From contig NZ_CP017781.1 of assembly GCF_001856665.1 (NCBI RefSeq), forward strand, positions 620,001 through 684,000: a stretch of DNA of 64,000 nucleotides, written 5' to 3'. The notes below the pieces were generated by a model. It searched no databases and had not been told where the DNA came from. It was given only the letters and a program-made list of their open reading frames with translations. The position numbers and the translations under genes were made by a program. This DNA comes from Rhodobacter xanthinilyticus. GTDB taxonomy: Bacteria; Pseudomonadota; Alphaproteobacteria; Rhodobacterales; Rhodobacteraceae. Each line of letters begins with the position of its first letter. Position 1 is the first letter of the stretch. Shown piece after piece: positions 36,621-46,247 of this stretch.

Positions 36621-39600
36621 GCTACGCCGAGCTTTGTGTCACCTCGAATTTCACCTTCCTGACCGGCGCCTCGCACCCCGAGGAGCTGGTCACCCGCGCC
36701 GCCGAGCTCGGCCTCGAGGCGATCGCGATCACCGATCGCAACTCGCTCGCGGGGGTGGTGCGGGCCTTCCGCGCGCTTCAGATCCTGCGCGACGAGGCCG
36801 CCGAGGCGGTGCGGATCCGCTCGCAGCACCGCCTCGACAGCTGCTCGCGCCAGGAGATCGGCGCGCCGCAGGATATCCCCCGCCCGGCCGCGCCGCGCCT
36901 GCCGCGGCTGATCGTGGGCACCCGCCTCGTGCTGCGCGACAGCGCGCTCGATTGGCTCGCGCTGCCGACCGATCTGGCGGCCTATCAGCGGCTCTGCCGG
37001 CTCCTGACGCTGGGCAAGCGGCGCGCGGAGAAGGGCGGCTGCCACCTCGATCTCGCCGATCTGCTGGAGGGCGGCGCCGGGCTGATCCTGATCGGGCTGC
37101 CCCGCGATCTGACGCAGGCCGGCGCCGATCTTCAGACCCTGCGGCGGCGGTTTCCGGGCGATGTCTATCTCGGCGCCGCGCCGCGCTATGATGGCTCGGA
37201 TCAGGCCTGGCTCGCGGCCTGTGCGGCGCTCGCGCTGCGCTGCGCCACGCCGATGGTGGCGGTGGGCGATGTGCTGATGCACCGCGCCGCGCGCCGCCAG
37301 CTCGCCGATGTGCTGACCTGCCTGCGCGAGGGCTGCACGATCGACACGATCGGCACCCGCGCCCTGCCCAATGCCGAGCGCCGCCTGAAAGGCGCGCCCG
37401 ACATGCAGCGCCTCTTCCACGACCACCCCGCCGCGCTGCGCCGCACGCTCGAGATCGCCACCCGCTGCGGCTTCGATCTCTCCGAGCTGAGCTACCAATA
37501 CCCCGACGAGACCGCCGAGGGCGGCGAGACCCCGATGGCGCGGCTGACCCGGCTCGCGCAGGAGGGCCTCGCGCGGCGCTACCCCGCCGGCCCGACCGAA
37601 AAGGCGCGCAGGCTGCTCGCCAAGGAGCTCGCCGTCGTCGCGGAGCTGAACTACCCGGCCTATTTCCTGACCGTCCACGATATCGTGCAGTTCGCCCGCT
37701 CGCGCGGGATCCTGTGTCAGGGCCGCGGCTCGGCGGCCAATTCGATCCTGTGCTACCTGCTCGGCATCACCGATGTCGCCCCCGAGATGATCGGCATGGT
37801 CTTCGAGCGTTTCATCTCGCGCCACCGCGGCGAGCCGCCCGATATCGACGTCGATTTCGAACATGAGCGGCGCGAGGAGGTGATCCAGTGGATCTACGCC
37901 CGCTACGGCCGCCACCGCGCCGGGCTCTGCGCGACCGTGATCCATTTCCGCACCCGCGCCGCGATCCGCGAGGTGGGCAAGGTGATGGGGCTGAGCCAGG
38001 ACGTGACGGCGGGCCTCTCGGGCCAGATCTGGGGCTCGTCCTCCGCGGGCCCCGCCCCCGAGCGGATCCGCGAGCTCGGCCTCGACCCGGGCGACCGGCG
38101 GCTCGCCCAGACCCTGCGCCTGATCGGCGAGATCATCGGCTTTCCGCGCCACCTGTCGCAACATGTCGGCGGTTTCGTGATCACCCGCGGCCGGCTCGAT
38201 GAGCTCTGCCCGATCGAGAATGCCGCGATGGCCGATCGCACCTTGATCGAATGGGACAAGGACGACATCGACACGCTGGGCATCCTCAAGGTCGATATTC
38301 TGGCGCTCGGCATGCTCAGCTGCATCCGCAAGGCCTTCGCGCTGCTCGCCCAGCATGAGCGGCGCGCGCTCACGCTCGCCACCGTGCCGCCCGAAGACCC
38401 CGAGACCTACCGCATGTTGCAGCGCGCCGATGCGGTCGGCGTCTTTCAGGTGGAAAGCCGCGCGCAGATGAATTTCCTGCCGCGGATGAAGCCGCGCGAG
38501 TTTTACGACCTCGTGATCGAGGTGGCGATCGTGCGCCCCGGGCCCATTCAGGGCGGCATGGTCCAGCCCTATATCCGCCGCCGCCAGGGCCTCGAGGCGC
38601 CCGAACCCTTCGGCCCCGCGCTCGAGGAGGTCACCCGCCGCACCCTCGGCGTGCCGCTCTTTCAGGAACAGGCGTTGCAGATCGCGGTGGTGGGCGCGGG
38701 CTACAGCGCCGAAGCGGCCGACCATCTGCGCCGCTCGCTGGCCAGCTTCCGCCGGATGGGCACGATCGGCGAGCACCGCGACACGTTCATCGCCGGGATG
38801 CTGGCGAATGGCTACAGCCCCGAGGTCGCGGCGCGCTGTTTTGGCCAGATCGAGGGCTTTGCCGATTACGGCTTCCCCGAGAGCCATGCCGCGGCCTTCG
38901 CGCTTCTGGTCTATGTCTCGGCCTGGCTGAAATGCCACCACCCGGCGATCTTCGCCTGCGCGCTGCTCAATGCCCAGCCGATGGGCTTTTACGCCCCCGC
39001 CCAGATCGTGCGCGACGCGCGCGAGCATCAGGTCGAGGTCCGCCCGATCTGCGTCAACCACAGCGCCTGGGACAATACGCTCGAGCGCCGCGCCGATGGC
39101 GCGCTGGCGCTGCGGCTCGGGTTTCGCCAGATCAAGGGCTTCCGGCAGGAGGACGCCGCCCGCATCGCCGCGGCGCGCGCCAACGGCTACCGCGACCCCG
39201 AGAGCGTCTGGCTGCGCGCGCAGGTGGCGCCGGCTGCGCTCGAACGGCTCGCCGAGGCCGATGCTTTCGCGGCGATGGGCTTGACCCGGCGCGATGCGCT
39301 CTGGCAGGTGCGCGCGATCCGGGCGCCCGCGCAACTGCCGCTGTTCAACGACCCGCTCGACGGCGAGGCGATCCATGAGCCCGCGGTCAGCCTGCCGCAG
39401 ATGCATCTGGGCGAGGAGGTGGTCGAGGATTACATCGCCACGCGGCTGACCCTGCGCGCCCATCCGATGGAGCTGTTGCGCCCCTCGATGCCCGGCCTGA
39501 CCCGCCATGATGCGCTGGCCACGGCGCCCTTGCGCCGCACCACGGTCTGCGGCCTCGTCATCACCCGCCAGCGCCCCGGCACCGCCTCGGGGGTGGTGTT

Positions 39601-39925
39601 TCTCACCCTCGAAGATGAAACCGGCGTCAGCAATATCGTGATCTGGAAAAAGGTCTTCGCCCGGTTTCGCCGCGCGGTGATGGGCGGGCGGCTCCTGCGC
39701 GTCACCGGCCGGCTGGAGCGCGAGGGGATCGTCGTGCATCTGATCGCCGAGGAGATCGAGGATCTCTCCCATCGCCTCGCCGATCTGGGCCACCCGCTGC
39801 CCGAGGTGATCGGCCTGACCGGCCCGCAGGCCGATGACGCGCCGCGCCCGCCGCGGCCCGCCCCGCGCGCCCGCCACCCGCGCGAACAGGCCAAACGCCT
39901 GTTCCCGAGCCGCGATTTCCGCTGA
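36617..39925 (+). CDS. dnaE2: Error-prone DNA polymerase DnaE2
   Basis: A 1102-residue C-family DNA polymerase that extends past lesions under SOS control. It has an N-terminal PHP domain (SNFTFLTGASHPEEL), the palm aspartates in PPDIDVDFEHERREEV and KVDILALGML, the fingers region VGVFQVESRAQMNFLPRMKP, and a C-terminal OB fold (TTVCGLVITRQRPGTASGVV). Length is normal for the family. It is translationally coupled to imuB, completing the cassette. Confidence 0.95.
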   Translation: MSYAELCVTSNFTFLTGASHPEELVTRAAELGLEAIAITDRNSLAGVVRAFRALQILRDEAAEAVRIRSQHRLDSCSRQEIGAPQDIPRPAAPRLPRLIVGTRLVLRDSALDWLALPTDLAAYQRLCRLLTLGKRRAEKGGCHLDLADLLEGGAGLILIGLPRDLTQAGADLQTLRRRFPGDVYLGAAPRYDGSDQAWLAACAALALRCATPMVAVGDVLMHRAARRQLADVLTCLREGCTIDTIGTRALPNAERRLKGAPDMQRLFHDHPAALRRTLEIATRCGFDLSELSYQYPDETAEGGETPMARLTRLAQEGLARRYPAGPTEKARRLLAKELAVVAELNYPAYFLTVHDIVQFARSRGILCQGRGSAANSILCYLLGITDVAPEMIGMVFERFISRHRGEPPDIDVDFEHERREEVIQWIYARYGRHRAGLCATVIHFRTRAAIREVGKVMGLSQDVTAGLSGQIWGSSSAGPAPERIRELGLDPGDRRLAQTLRLIGEIIGFPRHLSQHVGGFVITRGRLDELCPIENAAMADRTLIEWDKDDIDTLGILKVDILALGMLSCIRKAFALLAQHERRALTLATVPPEDPETYRMLQRADAVGVFQVESRAQMNFLPRMKPREFYDLVIEVAIVRPGPIQGGMVQPYIRRRQGLEAPEPFGPALEEVTRRTLGVPLFQEQALQIAVVGAGYSAEAADHLRRSLASFRRMGTIGEHRDTFIAGMLANGYSPEVAARCFGQIEGFADYGFPESHAAAFALLVYVSAWLKCHHPAIFACALLNAQPMGFYAPAQIVRDAREHQVEVRPICVNHSAWDNTLERRADGALALRLGFRQIKGFRQEDAARIAAARANGYRDPESVWLRAQVAPAALERLAEADAFAAMGLTRRDALWQVRAIRAPAQLPLFNDPLDGEAIHEPAVSLPQMHLGEEVVEDYIATRLTLRAHPMELLRPSMPGLTRHDALATAPLRRTTVCGLVITRQRPGTASGVVFLTLEDETGVSNIVIWKKVFARFRRAVMGGRLLRVTGRLEREGIVVHLIAEEIEDLSHRLADLGHPLPEVIGLTGPQADDAPRPPRPAPRARHPREQAKRLFPSRDFR

Positions 39926-40012
39926 GCCCGGCGGGATCCCGCGCTTGCGACCATCGTCTGGGCTGCGCGGCGGAAATCTCGTGCTACAGTCGCGCCAGGG
40001 AGGCTGCGCGCG

Positions 40013-41782
40013 ATGAAGCACGCACGGCATGTCGAGGAGATCGAGCGGGTTCTGGAGGGCAACCCGACGGGGCGGGACAGCTTTGTCTCCGCCTCCTGGC
40101 GGCGCTGTGTCGAGCTTTACGGCATGGACCCGATGCGCGCCGACCCGGCCCATATCGTCACCGAGGCCGAGCTGCGCGAGCACCGCAAACAGGCCGAATG
40201 GATGATCGCCGCGGCGCGCTCGGGGCTGCAATCGCTGTTTCGGCAGGTGGCGGGGCAGAATTACGTCTTGCTGCTGACCGATGCCAAGGGCGTCTGCGTC
40301 GATTTCTTCGGCGATGATCTCTTCACCGAGGATCTGCGCTCGGCGGGGCTCTATCTGGGCTCGAACTGGTCGGAGGATCTCGCCGGCACCTGCGGGGTTG
40401 GCGCCTGCATCATCACCCAGGCGCCGGTGACCGTCCATCAGGACGACCATTTCGGCAATGCCCATACCGCGCTCTCCTGCACCGCCGCGCCGATCTTCGA
40501 CAGCCTCGGCCAGCTCGCCGCGGTGCTCGATATCTCGCTTTTGCGCTCGCCCGCGCCCAAGACCAGCCAGAGCCTCGCGATGAGCCTCGTGACCACCGCC
40601 GCGCGCCGCGTCGAGATGGCCAATCTGATGGCCGAGAGCCCGCGCGACTGGGTCTTGCGGCTCTCCTCGAGCCCCGAATTTCTCGATGTCGACCCGGAGG
40701 TCGCGGTGCGCCTCGACGGCTCGGGGCGGGTGCTCGGCTATACCAGCGCCGCGCGGCGGCTGTTCCCCGAGGGCGGCGCGATCCTCGGCCACCGCATCGA
40801 CGAGGTGCTCGGCGTCAGCGTCGATGACCTGCCCGATCTGATGCGCGACCGCCCCACCGAGGAGCGCGTGATCGAAACCCGCGACGGCGGCGCGCTCTTT
40901 GGTCATGCGATCGCGCCGAAGGCGCCGCGCCAGGCTTTGCCGCGGATGCGCTCGGGCGGCGCGCTCGCGGGGCTCTCGGGCGGCGATCCGGCGATGGCGC
41001 GGCTGCTCGATCAGGCCGAGCGGCTCGCGCCCGGCACGGTGCCGCTGCTGATCGCGGGGGAGACCGGCACCGGCAAGACCCGCCTCGCGCGCGCCATCCA
41101 CATGACCAGCAAGGCGCAGGGCTTTCTCAGCCTCGATTGCGCCGGGCTGAGCGCGGCGGCGCTGGGCGCGGCCTGTCAGGCGCTGGCGGGGCCGAGCACG
41201 CTCCTGCTGCGCCGGATCGAGGATCTCGCCCCCGAGACCGCCACCGCGCTCGCCGGGCTGCTCGACCGTCAGCCCGATCTGCGCCCGCTCTCCACCTGTT
41301 GCCTCGAGCCCGCGCGGGTGGCGCTGCCGCGGACGCTGTTTCACCGGCTCGCGGGGGCGGTGCTCAGCGTGCCGCCCTTGCGGATGCGGCGCGATCTGGG
41401 CTGGCTGATGGAGCGCCACCTGCGCCGCCACGCCGCCGATGCGGTCCGCCTCTCGCCCTCGGCGCGGGCCGAGCTGATGGCGCGCAGCTGGCCGGGCAAT
41501 ATCCGCGAGCTCGAGCAGGTGCTCGATGTCGCCGCGGCGCTGTGCGACGGGCCGGTGATCGACCTGCATGACCTGCCCGCGCCGGTCGCGCCCAGCCCCT
41601 TGGCGCCCGGGCCCTTGGCGTCTGGCCCCCTGGCGCCGCCGGCCGCTGCGGCGGGCGAGTCGCTCGAACAGGTGCTCGCCGCCTGCGAGTGGAACATGGC
41701 GCGCGCCGCCCGCCGGCTCGGGGTCAACCGCTCGACGATCCTGCGCCGGATCCGCGCCGCCGGGTTGCAGCCGCCCGGCTGA
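40013..41782 (+). CDS. AcoR-like regulator with a degenerate sigma-54 AAA+ domain
   Basis: A 589-residue regulator of the AcoR type: an N-terminal GAF sensor (YVLLLTDAKGVCVDFFGDDL, LAGTCGVGACIITQAPV), an AAA+ domain and a C-terminal Fis-type HTH (ARRLGVNRSTILRRIRAAGL). Walker A is intact (GETGTGKT, 349-356), but the sigma-54 contact loop GAFTGA is missing: DCAGLSAAALGAACQALAGP runs straight into the Walker B site. That site reads LLLRRIED instead of LFLDEI, without the catalytic acids. It therefore probably does not activate sigma-54. It is followed by a monooxygenase-like gene and a butanediol dehydrogenase gene, so acetoin or butanediol is the likely signal. Confidence 0.85.
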   Translation: MKHARHVEEIERVLEGNPTGRDSFVSASWRRCVELYGMDPMRADPAHIVTEAELREHRKQAEWMIAAARSGLQSLFRQVAGQNYVLLLTDAKGVCVDFFGDDLFTEDLRSAGLYLGSNWSEDLAGTCGVGACIITQAPVTVHQDDHFGNAHTALSCTAAPIFDSLGQLAAVLDISLLRSPAPKTSQSLAMSLVTTAARRVEMANLMAESPRDWVLRLSSSPEFLDVDPEVAVRLDGSGRVLGYTSAARRLFPEGGAILGHRIDEVLGVSVDDLPDLMRDRPTEERVIETRDGGALFGHAIAPKAPRQALPRMRSGGALAGLSGGDPAMARLLDQAERLAPGTVPLLIAGETGTGKTRLARAIHMTSKAQGFLSLDCAGLSAAALGAACQALAGPSTLLLRRIEDLAPETATALAGLLDRQPDLRPLSTCCLEPARVALPRTLFHRLAGAVLSVPPLRMRRDLGWLMERHLRRHAADAVRLSPSARAELMARSWPGNIRELEQVLDVAAALCDGPVIDLHDLPAPVAPSPLAPGPLASGPLAPPAAAAGESLEQVLAACEWNMARAARRLGVNRSTILRRIRAAGLQPPG

Positions 41783-41784
41783 AC

Positions 41785-41809
41785 GTTGCGCCCCGGTTGC
41801 GCGCGCAAC
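41785..41809. promoter_or_regulatory. Palindrome between the AcoR-like gene and its presumed target
   Basis: GTTGCGCGCGCAAC (41796-41809) is a perfect 14-bp palindrome, with an extra half-site GTTGCG at 41785-41790. It lies 113 bp before the next start codon, a suitable place for a Fis-type HTH regulator to bind. No GG-N10-GC sigma-54 promoter was found between it and the gene. Confidence 0.45.
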
Positions 41810-41921
41810 ATGCCGCGCCGCGGCGCCGGGTTTTTCGCCCCGCTTGCACGCAAAGCCCATGGATCGGGGCCTTTTTCGCCGCTGATATCCCTCCTGAGAC
41901 ACGCGCAAGGGAGGAGACGCG

Positions 41922-43721
41922 ATGCTTGATCTGACTGCGACCCATCAGACCCAGGAGGTCCTCGACAGCCTGAATGCCGCGCTGGAGAGCGGCGATATCG
42001 ACCGCGCCGCGGCGCTCTTTGCCACCGACAGCTATTGGCGCGACCTCGTTGCGGTGAGCTGGAACCTGAAGACCGTCGAGGGCCCGGGCGGCGTTGCCGA
42101 CATGCTGGGCCACCAGCTCGCCCAGACCCGGATCGGCAATTTCCAGATCCAGACCGGCGAGCTGCCCGCCGAGGAGGGCGGCGTGGTCACCGCCTGGATC
42201 ACCTTCGAGACCAGGGTCGGCCGCGGCTGGGGCCTGCTGCGGCTGCGCGACGGCCGGATCTGGACGCTGCTCACCGCGCTGCAGGAGCTCAAGGGCTTCG
42301 AGGAGCCGCGCGGCAAGCGCCGGCCGATGGGCGCCGAACATGGCGCGCAGAAGAACCGCAGCTCCTGGGCCGAACGGCGCGCGGAGGAGGAGGCGGCGCT
42401 TGGCTATACCACCCAGCCCTATGTGGTGATCATCGGCGGCGGGCAGGGCGGCATCGCGCTTGGCGCGCGGCTGCGCCAGCTCGGCGTGCCCGCGCTCGTG
42501 CTCGACAAGCATGACCGCCCCGGCGATCAGTGGCGGAGCCGCTACAAGTCGCTCTGCCTGCATGACCCGATCTGGTATGACCACCTGCCCTATATCAAAT
42601 TCCCCGACAACTGGCCGGTGTTCACCCCCAAGGACAAGGTCGGCGACTGGCTCGAGATGTATACCAAGGTGATGGAGATCCCCTATTGGTCGCGCTCGGA
42701 GGTGACGCGGGCGCGCTATGACGAGGCCACGAAAACCTGGACGGTCGAGGTCAACCGCGATGGCGAGGCGGTGACGCTGCGCCCGACGCAGCTCGTGCTG
42801 GCCACCGGCATGTCGGGCAAGCCGAACCTGCCGCGCTTCCCCGGCATGGAGCGCTTCAAGGGCACGATCCAGCATTCCTCGCAGCACCGCGGCCCCGATG
42901 GCTGGGCGGGCAAGAAAGCGGTGGTGATCGGCTCGAACAACTCCGCCCATGACATCTGCGCCGCGCTTTGGGAGGGGGAGGCGGATGTGACCATGGTGCA
43001 GCGCTCCTCCACCCATATCGTGCGCTCCGACAGCCTGATGGAGATCGGGCTGGGCGCGCTCTACTCCGAGGAGGCGCTCGCCAATGGCGTGACCACCGAG
43101 AAAGCCGATATGATCTTCGCCTCGCTGCCCTACAAGATCATGCATGAATTCCAGATCCCGCTTTATGACCAGATGCGCGCGCGCGATGCCGACTTCTACG
43201 CCGGGCTGGAAAAGGCGGGCTTCGAGCTCGACTGGGGCGATGATGGCTCGGGGCTGTTCATGAAATACCTGCGCCGCGGCTCGGGCTATTACATCGACGT
43301 CGGCGCCAGCCAGCTGATCATCGACGGCGAGGTCAAGCTCGCCAAGGGCGGCATCGACCATTTCGAGGAAGATGCGGTGGTGCTCGCCGATGGCACGCGC
43401 CTGCCCGCCGATCTGGTGGTGCTGGCGACGGGGTTCGGCTCGATGAACGGCTGGGCGGCGGATCTGATCAGCCAGGAGGTCGCCGACAAGGTCGGCAAGG
43501 TCTGGGGGCTCGGCTCCGATACCACCAAGGACCCCGGCCCCTGGGAGGGCGAACAGCGCAACATGTGGAAGCCGACCCAGCAGGAGAACCTCTGGTTCCA
43601 CGGCGGCAACCTGCATCAGTCGCGGCACTATTCGCTCTATCTCGCGCTGCAACTCAAGGCGCGGATGGAGGGGCTCGAGACCCCGGTCTATGGGCTGCAA
43701 GAAGTCCATCACCTGTCCTGA
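41922..43721 (+). CDS. Flavin-dependent monooxygenase-like protein with NTF2-like N-domain
   Basis: A 599-residue fusion. Residues ~10-130 look like an NTF2/SnoaL-type domain (LNAALESGDIDRAAALFATD, RGWGLLRLRDGRIWTLLTAL). Residues ~165 onward are an FAD/NAD(P)-binding FMO-like oxidoreductase: GGGQGG at 172-177 for FAD, FKGTIQHSSQH at 312-322, GSNNSAHD at 337-344 for NAD(P), and LATGFGSMNGW. The Baeyer-Villiger fingerprint is only partly kept. It starts with GGGAGGAG upstream. Between an AcoR-like regulator gene and a butanediol dehydrogenase gene it may oxidise a related ketone, which is inference. Confidence 0.85.
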   Translation: MLDLTATHQTQEVLDSLNAALESGDIDRAAALFATDSYWRDLVAVSWNLKTVEGPGGVADMLGHQLAQTRIGNFQIQTGELPAEEGGVVTAWITFETRVGRGWGLLRLRDGRIWTLLTALQELKGFEEPRGKRRPMGAEHGAQKNRSSWAERRAEEEAALGYTTQPYVVIIGGGQGGIALGARLRQLGVPALVLDKHDRPGDQWRSRYKSLCLHDPIWYDHLPYIKFPDNWPVFTPKDKVGDWLEMYTKVMEIPYWSRSEVTRARYDEATKTWTVEVNRDGEAVTLRPTQLVLATGMSGKPNLPRFPGMERFKGTIQHSSQHRGPDGWAGKKAVVIGSNNSAHDICAALWEGEADVTMVQRSSTHIVRSDSLMEIGLGALYSEEALANGVTTEKADMIFASLPYKIMHEFQIPLYDQMRARDADFYAGLEKAGFELDWGDDGSGLFMKYLRRGSGYYIDVGASQLIIDGEVKLAKGGIDHFEEDAVVLADGTRLPADLVVLATGFGSMNGWAADLISQEVADKVGKVWGLGSDTTKDPGPWEGEQRNMWKPTQQENLWFHGGNLHQSRHYSLYLALQLKARMEGLETPVYGLQEVHHLS

Positions 43722-43731
43722 TGCCGCTTCC

Positions 43732-43756
43732 GCCCCCGGCCCGCGCGGCCGGGGGC
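43732..43756 (+). promoter_or_regulatory. Intercistronic hairpin
   Basis: GCCCCCGGCC-CGCGC-GGCCGGGGGC forms a 10-bp stem 10 bp after the monooxygenase stop, followed only by CCTTT. It may attenuate or protect the message before the butanediol dehydrogenase gene. Confidence 0.6.
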
Positions 43757-43784
43757 CCTTTCCCCACACCACAGGAGTTTTGCG

Positions 43785-44837
43785 ATGAAAGCCGCGCGTT
43801 GGCATGGCGTGAAGGACATTCGCGTCGAAGAGATCGAGACCCCCACCCCCGGCCCCGGCGAGGTCGCGATCAAGGTCGCCTGGACCGGGATCTGCGGCAG
43901 CGACCTGCATGAATATCTCGCCGGGCCGATCTTCATCCCGGTGGGCGCGCCCCATCCGCTCAGCGCCGATCAGGCGCCGATCACCATGGGCCATGAATAT
44001 TGCGGCACCGTCTCCGGCCTCGGCGAGGGCGTCACCGGGCTCGCCCTCGGCGACCGCGTCGCGATCGAGCCGATCTTCGCCTGCGGCACCTGCCCGGCCT
44101 GCCTCGAGGGCAAATACAATCTCTGCGACAGCCTCGGCTTCGTCGGCCTCTCGGGCGGGCATGGCGGGTTCGCCGCGACCTCGGTGGTGCCCGCGCGGAT
44201 GGTCCACAAGATGCCCGACGGGCTCTCGATGGAGCAGGGCGCGCTGGTCGAACCCGCGGCGGTGGCGCTCCATGCGGTGCGGATGTCGAAGATCAAGCCG
44301 GGCGATAGCGCGGCGGTGTTCGGCGCCGGGCCGATCGGGCTTTTGGTCGTCGAGGCGCTGCGGGTGGCGGGGGCGGCGCAGATCCATGTCGTCGAACCCT
44401 CGCCCGAGCGGCGGCAAAAGGCGCTCGAACTCGGCGCGACGCGGGTGATCGACCCGATGACGGAAGACCCGGTCGCGCAGATCCGCGCCGCGACCGGCGG
44501 CGTGCAGGTCGCCTTCGAGGTGACCGGGGTGCCGCGGGTCTTGCCGCAATGCATCGAGTGCACCCGCCACGAGGGGCAGACCCTGATCGTCTCGATCTGG
44601 GAGGGCGACGCGGCCTTCCACCCCAATACGGTCGTGCTCAAGGAGCGCCAGCTGCAAGGCACCATCGCCTATCGCCACATCTACCCGGCGGTGATGGAGC
44701 TGATGGGGCAGGGCTATTTCAGCGCCGAAAAGCTCGTCACCAAGCGCATCCCGCTCGACGAGATCGTCGCGCAGGGCTTCGAGGCGCTGGTGGCGGAAAA
44801 ATCGCAGGTGAAAATTCTGGTCAAGGCGCCCGATTGA
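43785..44837 (+). CDS. (R,R)-butanediol dehydrogenase-like Zn alcohol dehydrogenase
   Basis: A 350-residue medium-chain dehydrogenase that interconverts 2,3-butanediol and acetoin with NAD. Catalytic zinc ligands are in GICGSDLHEY and MGHEYCGTV, the structural zinc site is CGTCPACLEGKYNLC, and the Rossmann motif is VFGAGPIGLL. The segment GPIFIPVGAPHPLSADQAPI is typical of butanediol dehydrogenases rather than threonine dehydrogenase. Its AcoR-like neighbour supports this role. Confidence 0.88.
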   Translation: MKAARWHGVKDIRVEEIETPTPGPGEVAIKVAWTGICGSDLHEYLAGPIFIPVGAPHPLSADQAPITMGHEYCGTVSGLGEGVTGLALGDRVAIEPIFACGTCPACLEGKYNLCDSLGFVGLSGGHGGFAATSVVPARMVHKMPDGLSMEQGALVEPAAVALHAVRMSKIKPGDSAAVFGAGPIGLLVVEALRVAGAAQIHVVEPSPERRQKALELGATRVIDPMTEDPVAQIRAATGGVQVAFEVTGVPRVLPQCIECTRHEGQTLIVSIWEGDAAFHPNTVVLKERQLQGTIAYRHIYPAVMELMGQGYFSAEKLVTKRIPLDEIVAQGFEALVAEKSQVKILVKAPD

Positions 44838-44882
44838 GCAATATCGCGCGAGGCGGTCCGCCGCCTCGCGCCTAGGTGCGGC

Positions 44883-46121
44883 TCAGGCCTGGGCGGGCTC
44901 GGCCTGCGCCGCGGCCGCCTTGGCCGCCTTGCGCCGCGAGAGCCACAGCAGCACCCCGCCGAGCACCACCCCCGCGCCGATCAGCCCCGCCGCCAGCATC
45001 GGCCGCACCGCGATCCAGCTCAGCCCGATCACGAGCGGCGCGAGGATCAGCGTCAGCGCCCCGGCCAGCAACCCCGTCCCCGCGCGCAGCACACTGCCCA
45101 GCACCGGGATCACATCGCCGATCACGCCCAAGAGCCCGAACACCATCCCGAAGCCCACGAACATCGCAAACACGCCACCCCCGCGCCACAGCCAGCTCAG
45201 CGTGCGGTTGTCGGCCTGCGCCTGATCGAACATCGCCGCAGCGCTGACCGCGCCCGCCCGCACCAGGAAGATCTCGCGCCCGTTCGAGGTCTCGAACGGC
45301 TCCAGCATCATCGCGCCGGTATCCTTGGCCACCACCGAGGCGGTGTCGGCGCGCGCCGCGCGGTAGCTGATGCGCAGATCGCCGATCTCGGGGCGCAGCG
45401 GATCGCGCCCGACATAGAGCGCGTTTTGCGACAGCCGCACCGGCTTGGCGGTCTGCAGCGAGCCCGCCAGGCTCTCGGCATCGGCCTCGCTCAGGGTCAC
45501 CGGCGCCACCTCGCCGATCTGCGAGACCTGCGCGGCGGGCAGATACCATTCGCTCTCGCCCACCACGAGCTTGCGGTCATGGCTGTAGCTCTCGCTCTCG
45601 AAGGGCATCGGCGGGTTCTGATGCCCGGTCGGCTCGGCGAAAGCGCCCGACTCCGCCGCGCGCTCCGACCAGCCCTTGCCATAGCTGTAGGTGGTCACCG
45701 TTTCGGTGCCGCCGCCGAGCAGGGTGCGGGTCTCGGATTTCTGGCTCTCCTGCCATTGATACATCTCCACCACCCGGTCGAGCCGGGTCGCGGTCTGCGG
45801 CACGCCGCCGGGCAGGGTGAAATCGTCGGTCAGATAGAGGTTGTTGAACACCTCGAGCCGGCCGGTGGCATGGATCAGCTGCCCGGTGGTGAGGAAATCA
45901 TCGGGGTAGGGCGGCGGCGCATAGCCGTTCTCGTCGAGCGAGATCACCGCACCCGCGCCCTCGTTCAGCGCCCGCTCGGTCATCACCGCGCGGTTCTCGT
46001 TCCAGGCGAGCGCGCCGATCGCGCCGAGGACCAGCCCGATGCCCGCGAGGGTGCCGCCCACCGCCTTGCCAAGCCGCGACCCCCAGGAGTGGGTCGTGAC
46101 GCGCGTCACCTGATCAGCCAT
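44883..46121 (-). CDS. TMEM43 family membrane protein
   Basis: A 412-residue protein of the TMEM43/LUMA family. It has an N-terminal membrane helix (AVGGTLAGIGLVLGAIGALA), a large exported domain (NAGHT-free; region YQWQESQKSETRTLLGGGTE and WSERAAESGAFAEPTGHQNP) and a cluster of C-terminal helices (about 310-400). The function in bacteria is unknown. The start at 46121 follows GGAGG; the frame upstream to 46193 is Arg/Pro-rich and rejected. It is the last of several minus-strand envelope genes. Confidence 0.85.
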   Translation of the reverse strand: MADQVTRVTTHSWGSRLGKAVGGTLAGIGLVLGAIGALAWNENRAVMTERALNEGAGAVISLDENGYAPPPYPDDFLTTGQLIHATGRLEVFNNLYLTDDFTLPGGVPQTATRLDRVVEMYQWQESQKSETRTLLGGGTETVTTYSYGKGWSERAAESGAFAEPTGHQNPPMPFESESYSHDRKLVVGESEWYLPAAQVSQIGEVAPVTLSEADAESLAGSLQTAKPVRLSQNALYVGRDPLRPEIGDLRISYRAARADTASVVAKDTGAMMLEPFETSNGREIFLVRAGAVSAAAMFDQAQADNRTLSWLWRGGGVFAMFVGFGMVFGLLGVIGDVIPVLGSVLRAGTGLLAGALTLILAPLVIGLSWIAVRPMLAAGLIGAGVVLGGVLLWLSRRKAAKAAAAQAEPAQA

Positions 46122-46247
46122 GGCGCGCCTCCGCTGCGGCAAGGTGGCGCGGCGCGCGGGCGGGCGCGGGACGGGGCTGGGGGGGCGCTTCACAACGGGT
46201 CATGGGCTGTCCTTTCGGTCGGGTCTGGGGGTCGGGGTCTGGGGGGC

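Noticed and set aside
36572-41908. A 1778-residue open frame on the minus strand
   Set aside because: It spans dnaE2 and the AcoR-like gene in antisense, has no domain and low-complexity composition; shadow.
41783-41921. Sigma-54 promoter before the monooxygenase gene
   Set aside because: No GG-N10-GC arrangement fits; TTGCACG near 41845 lacks a partner GG at the correct distance.
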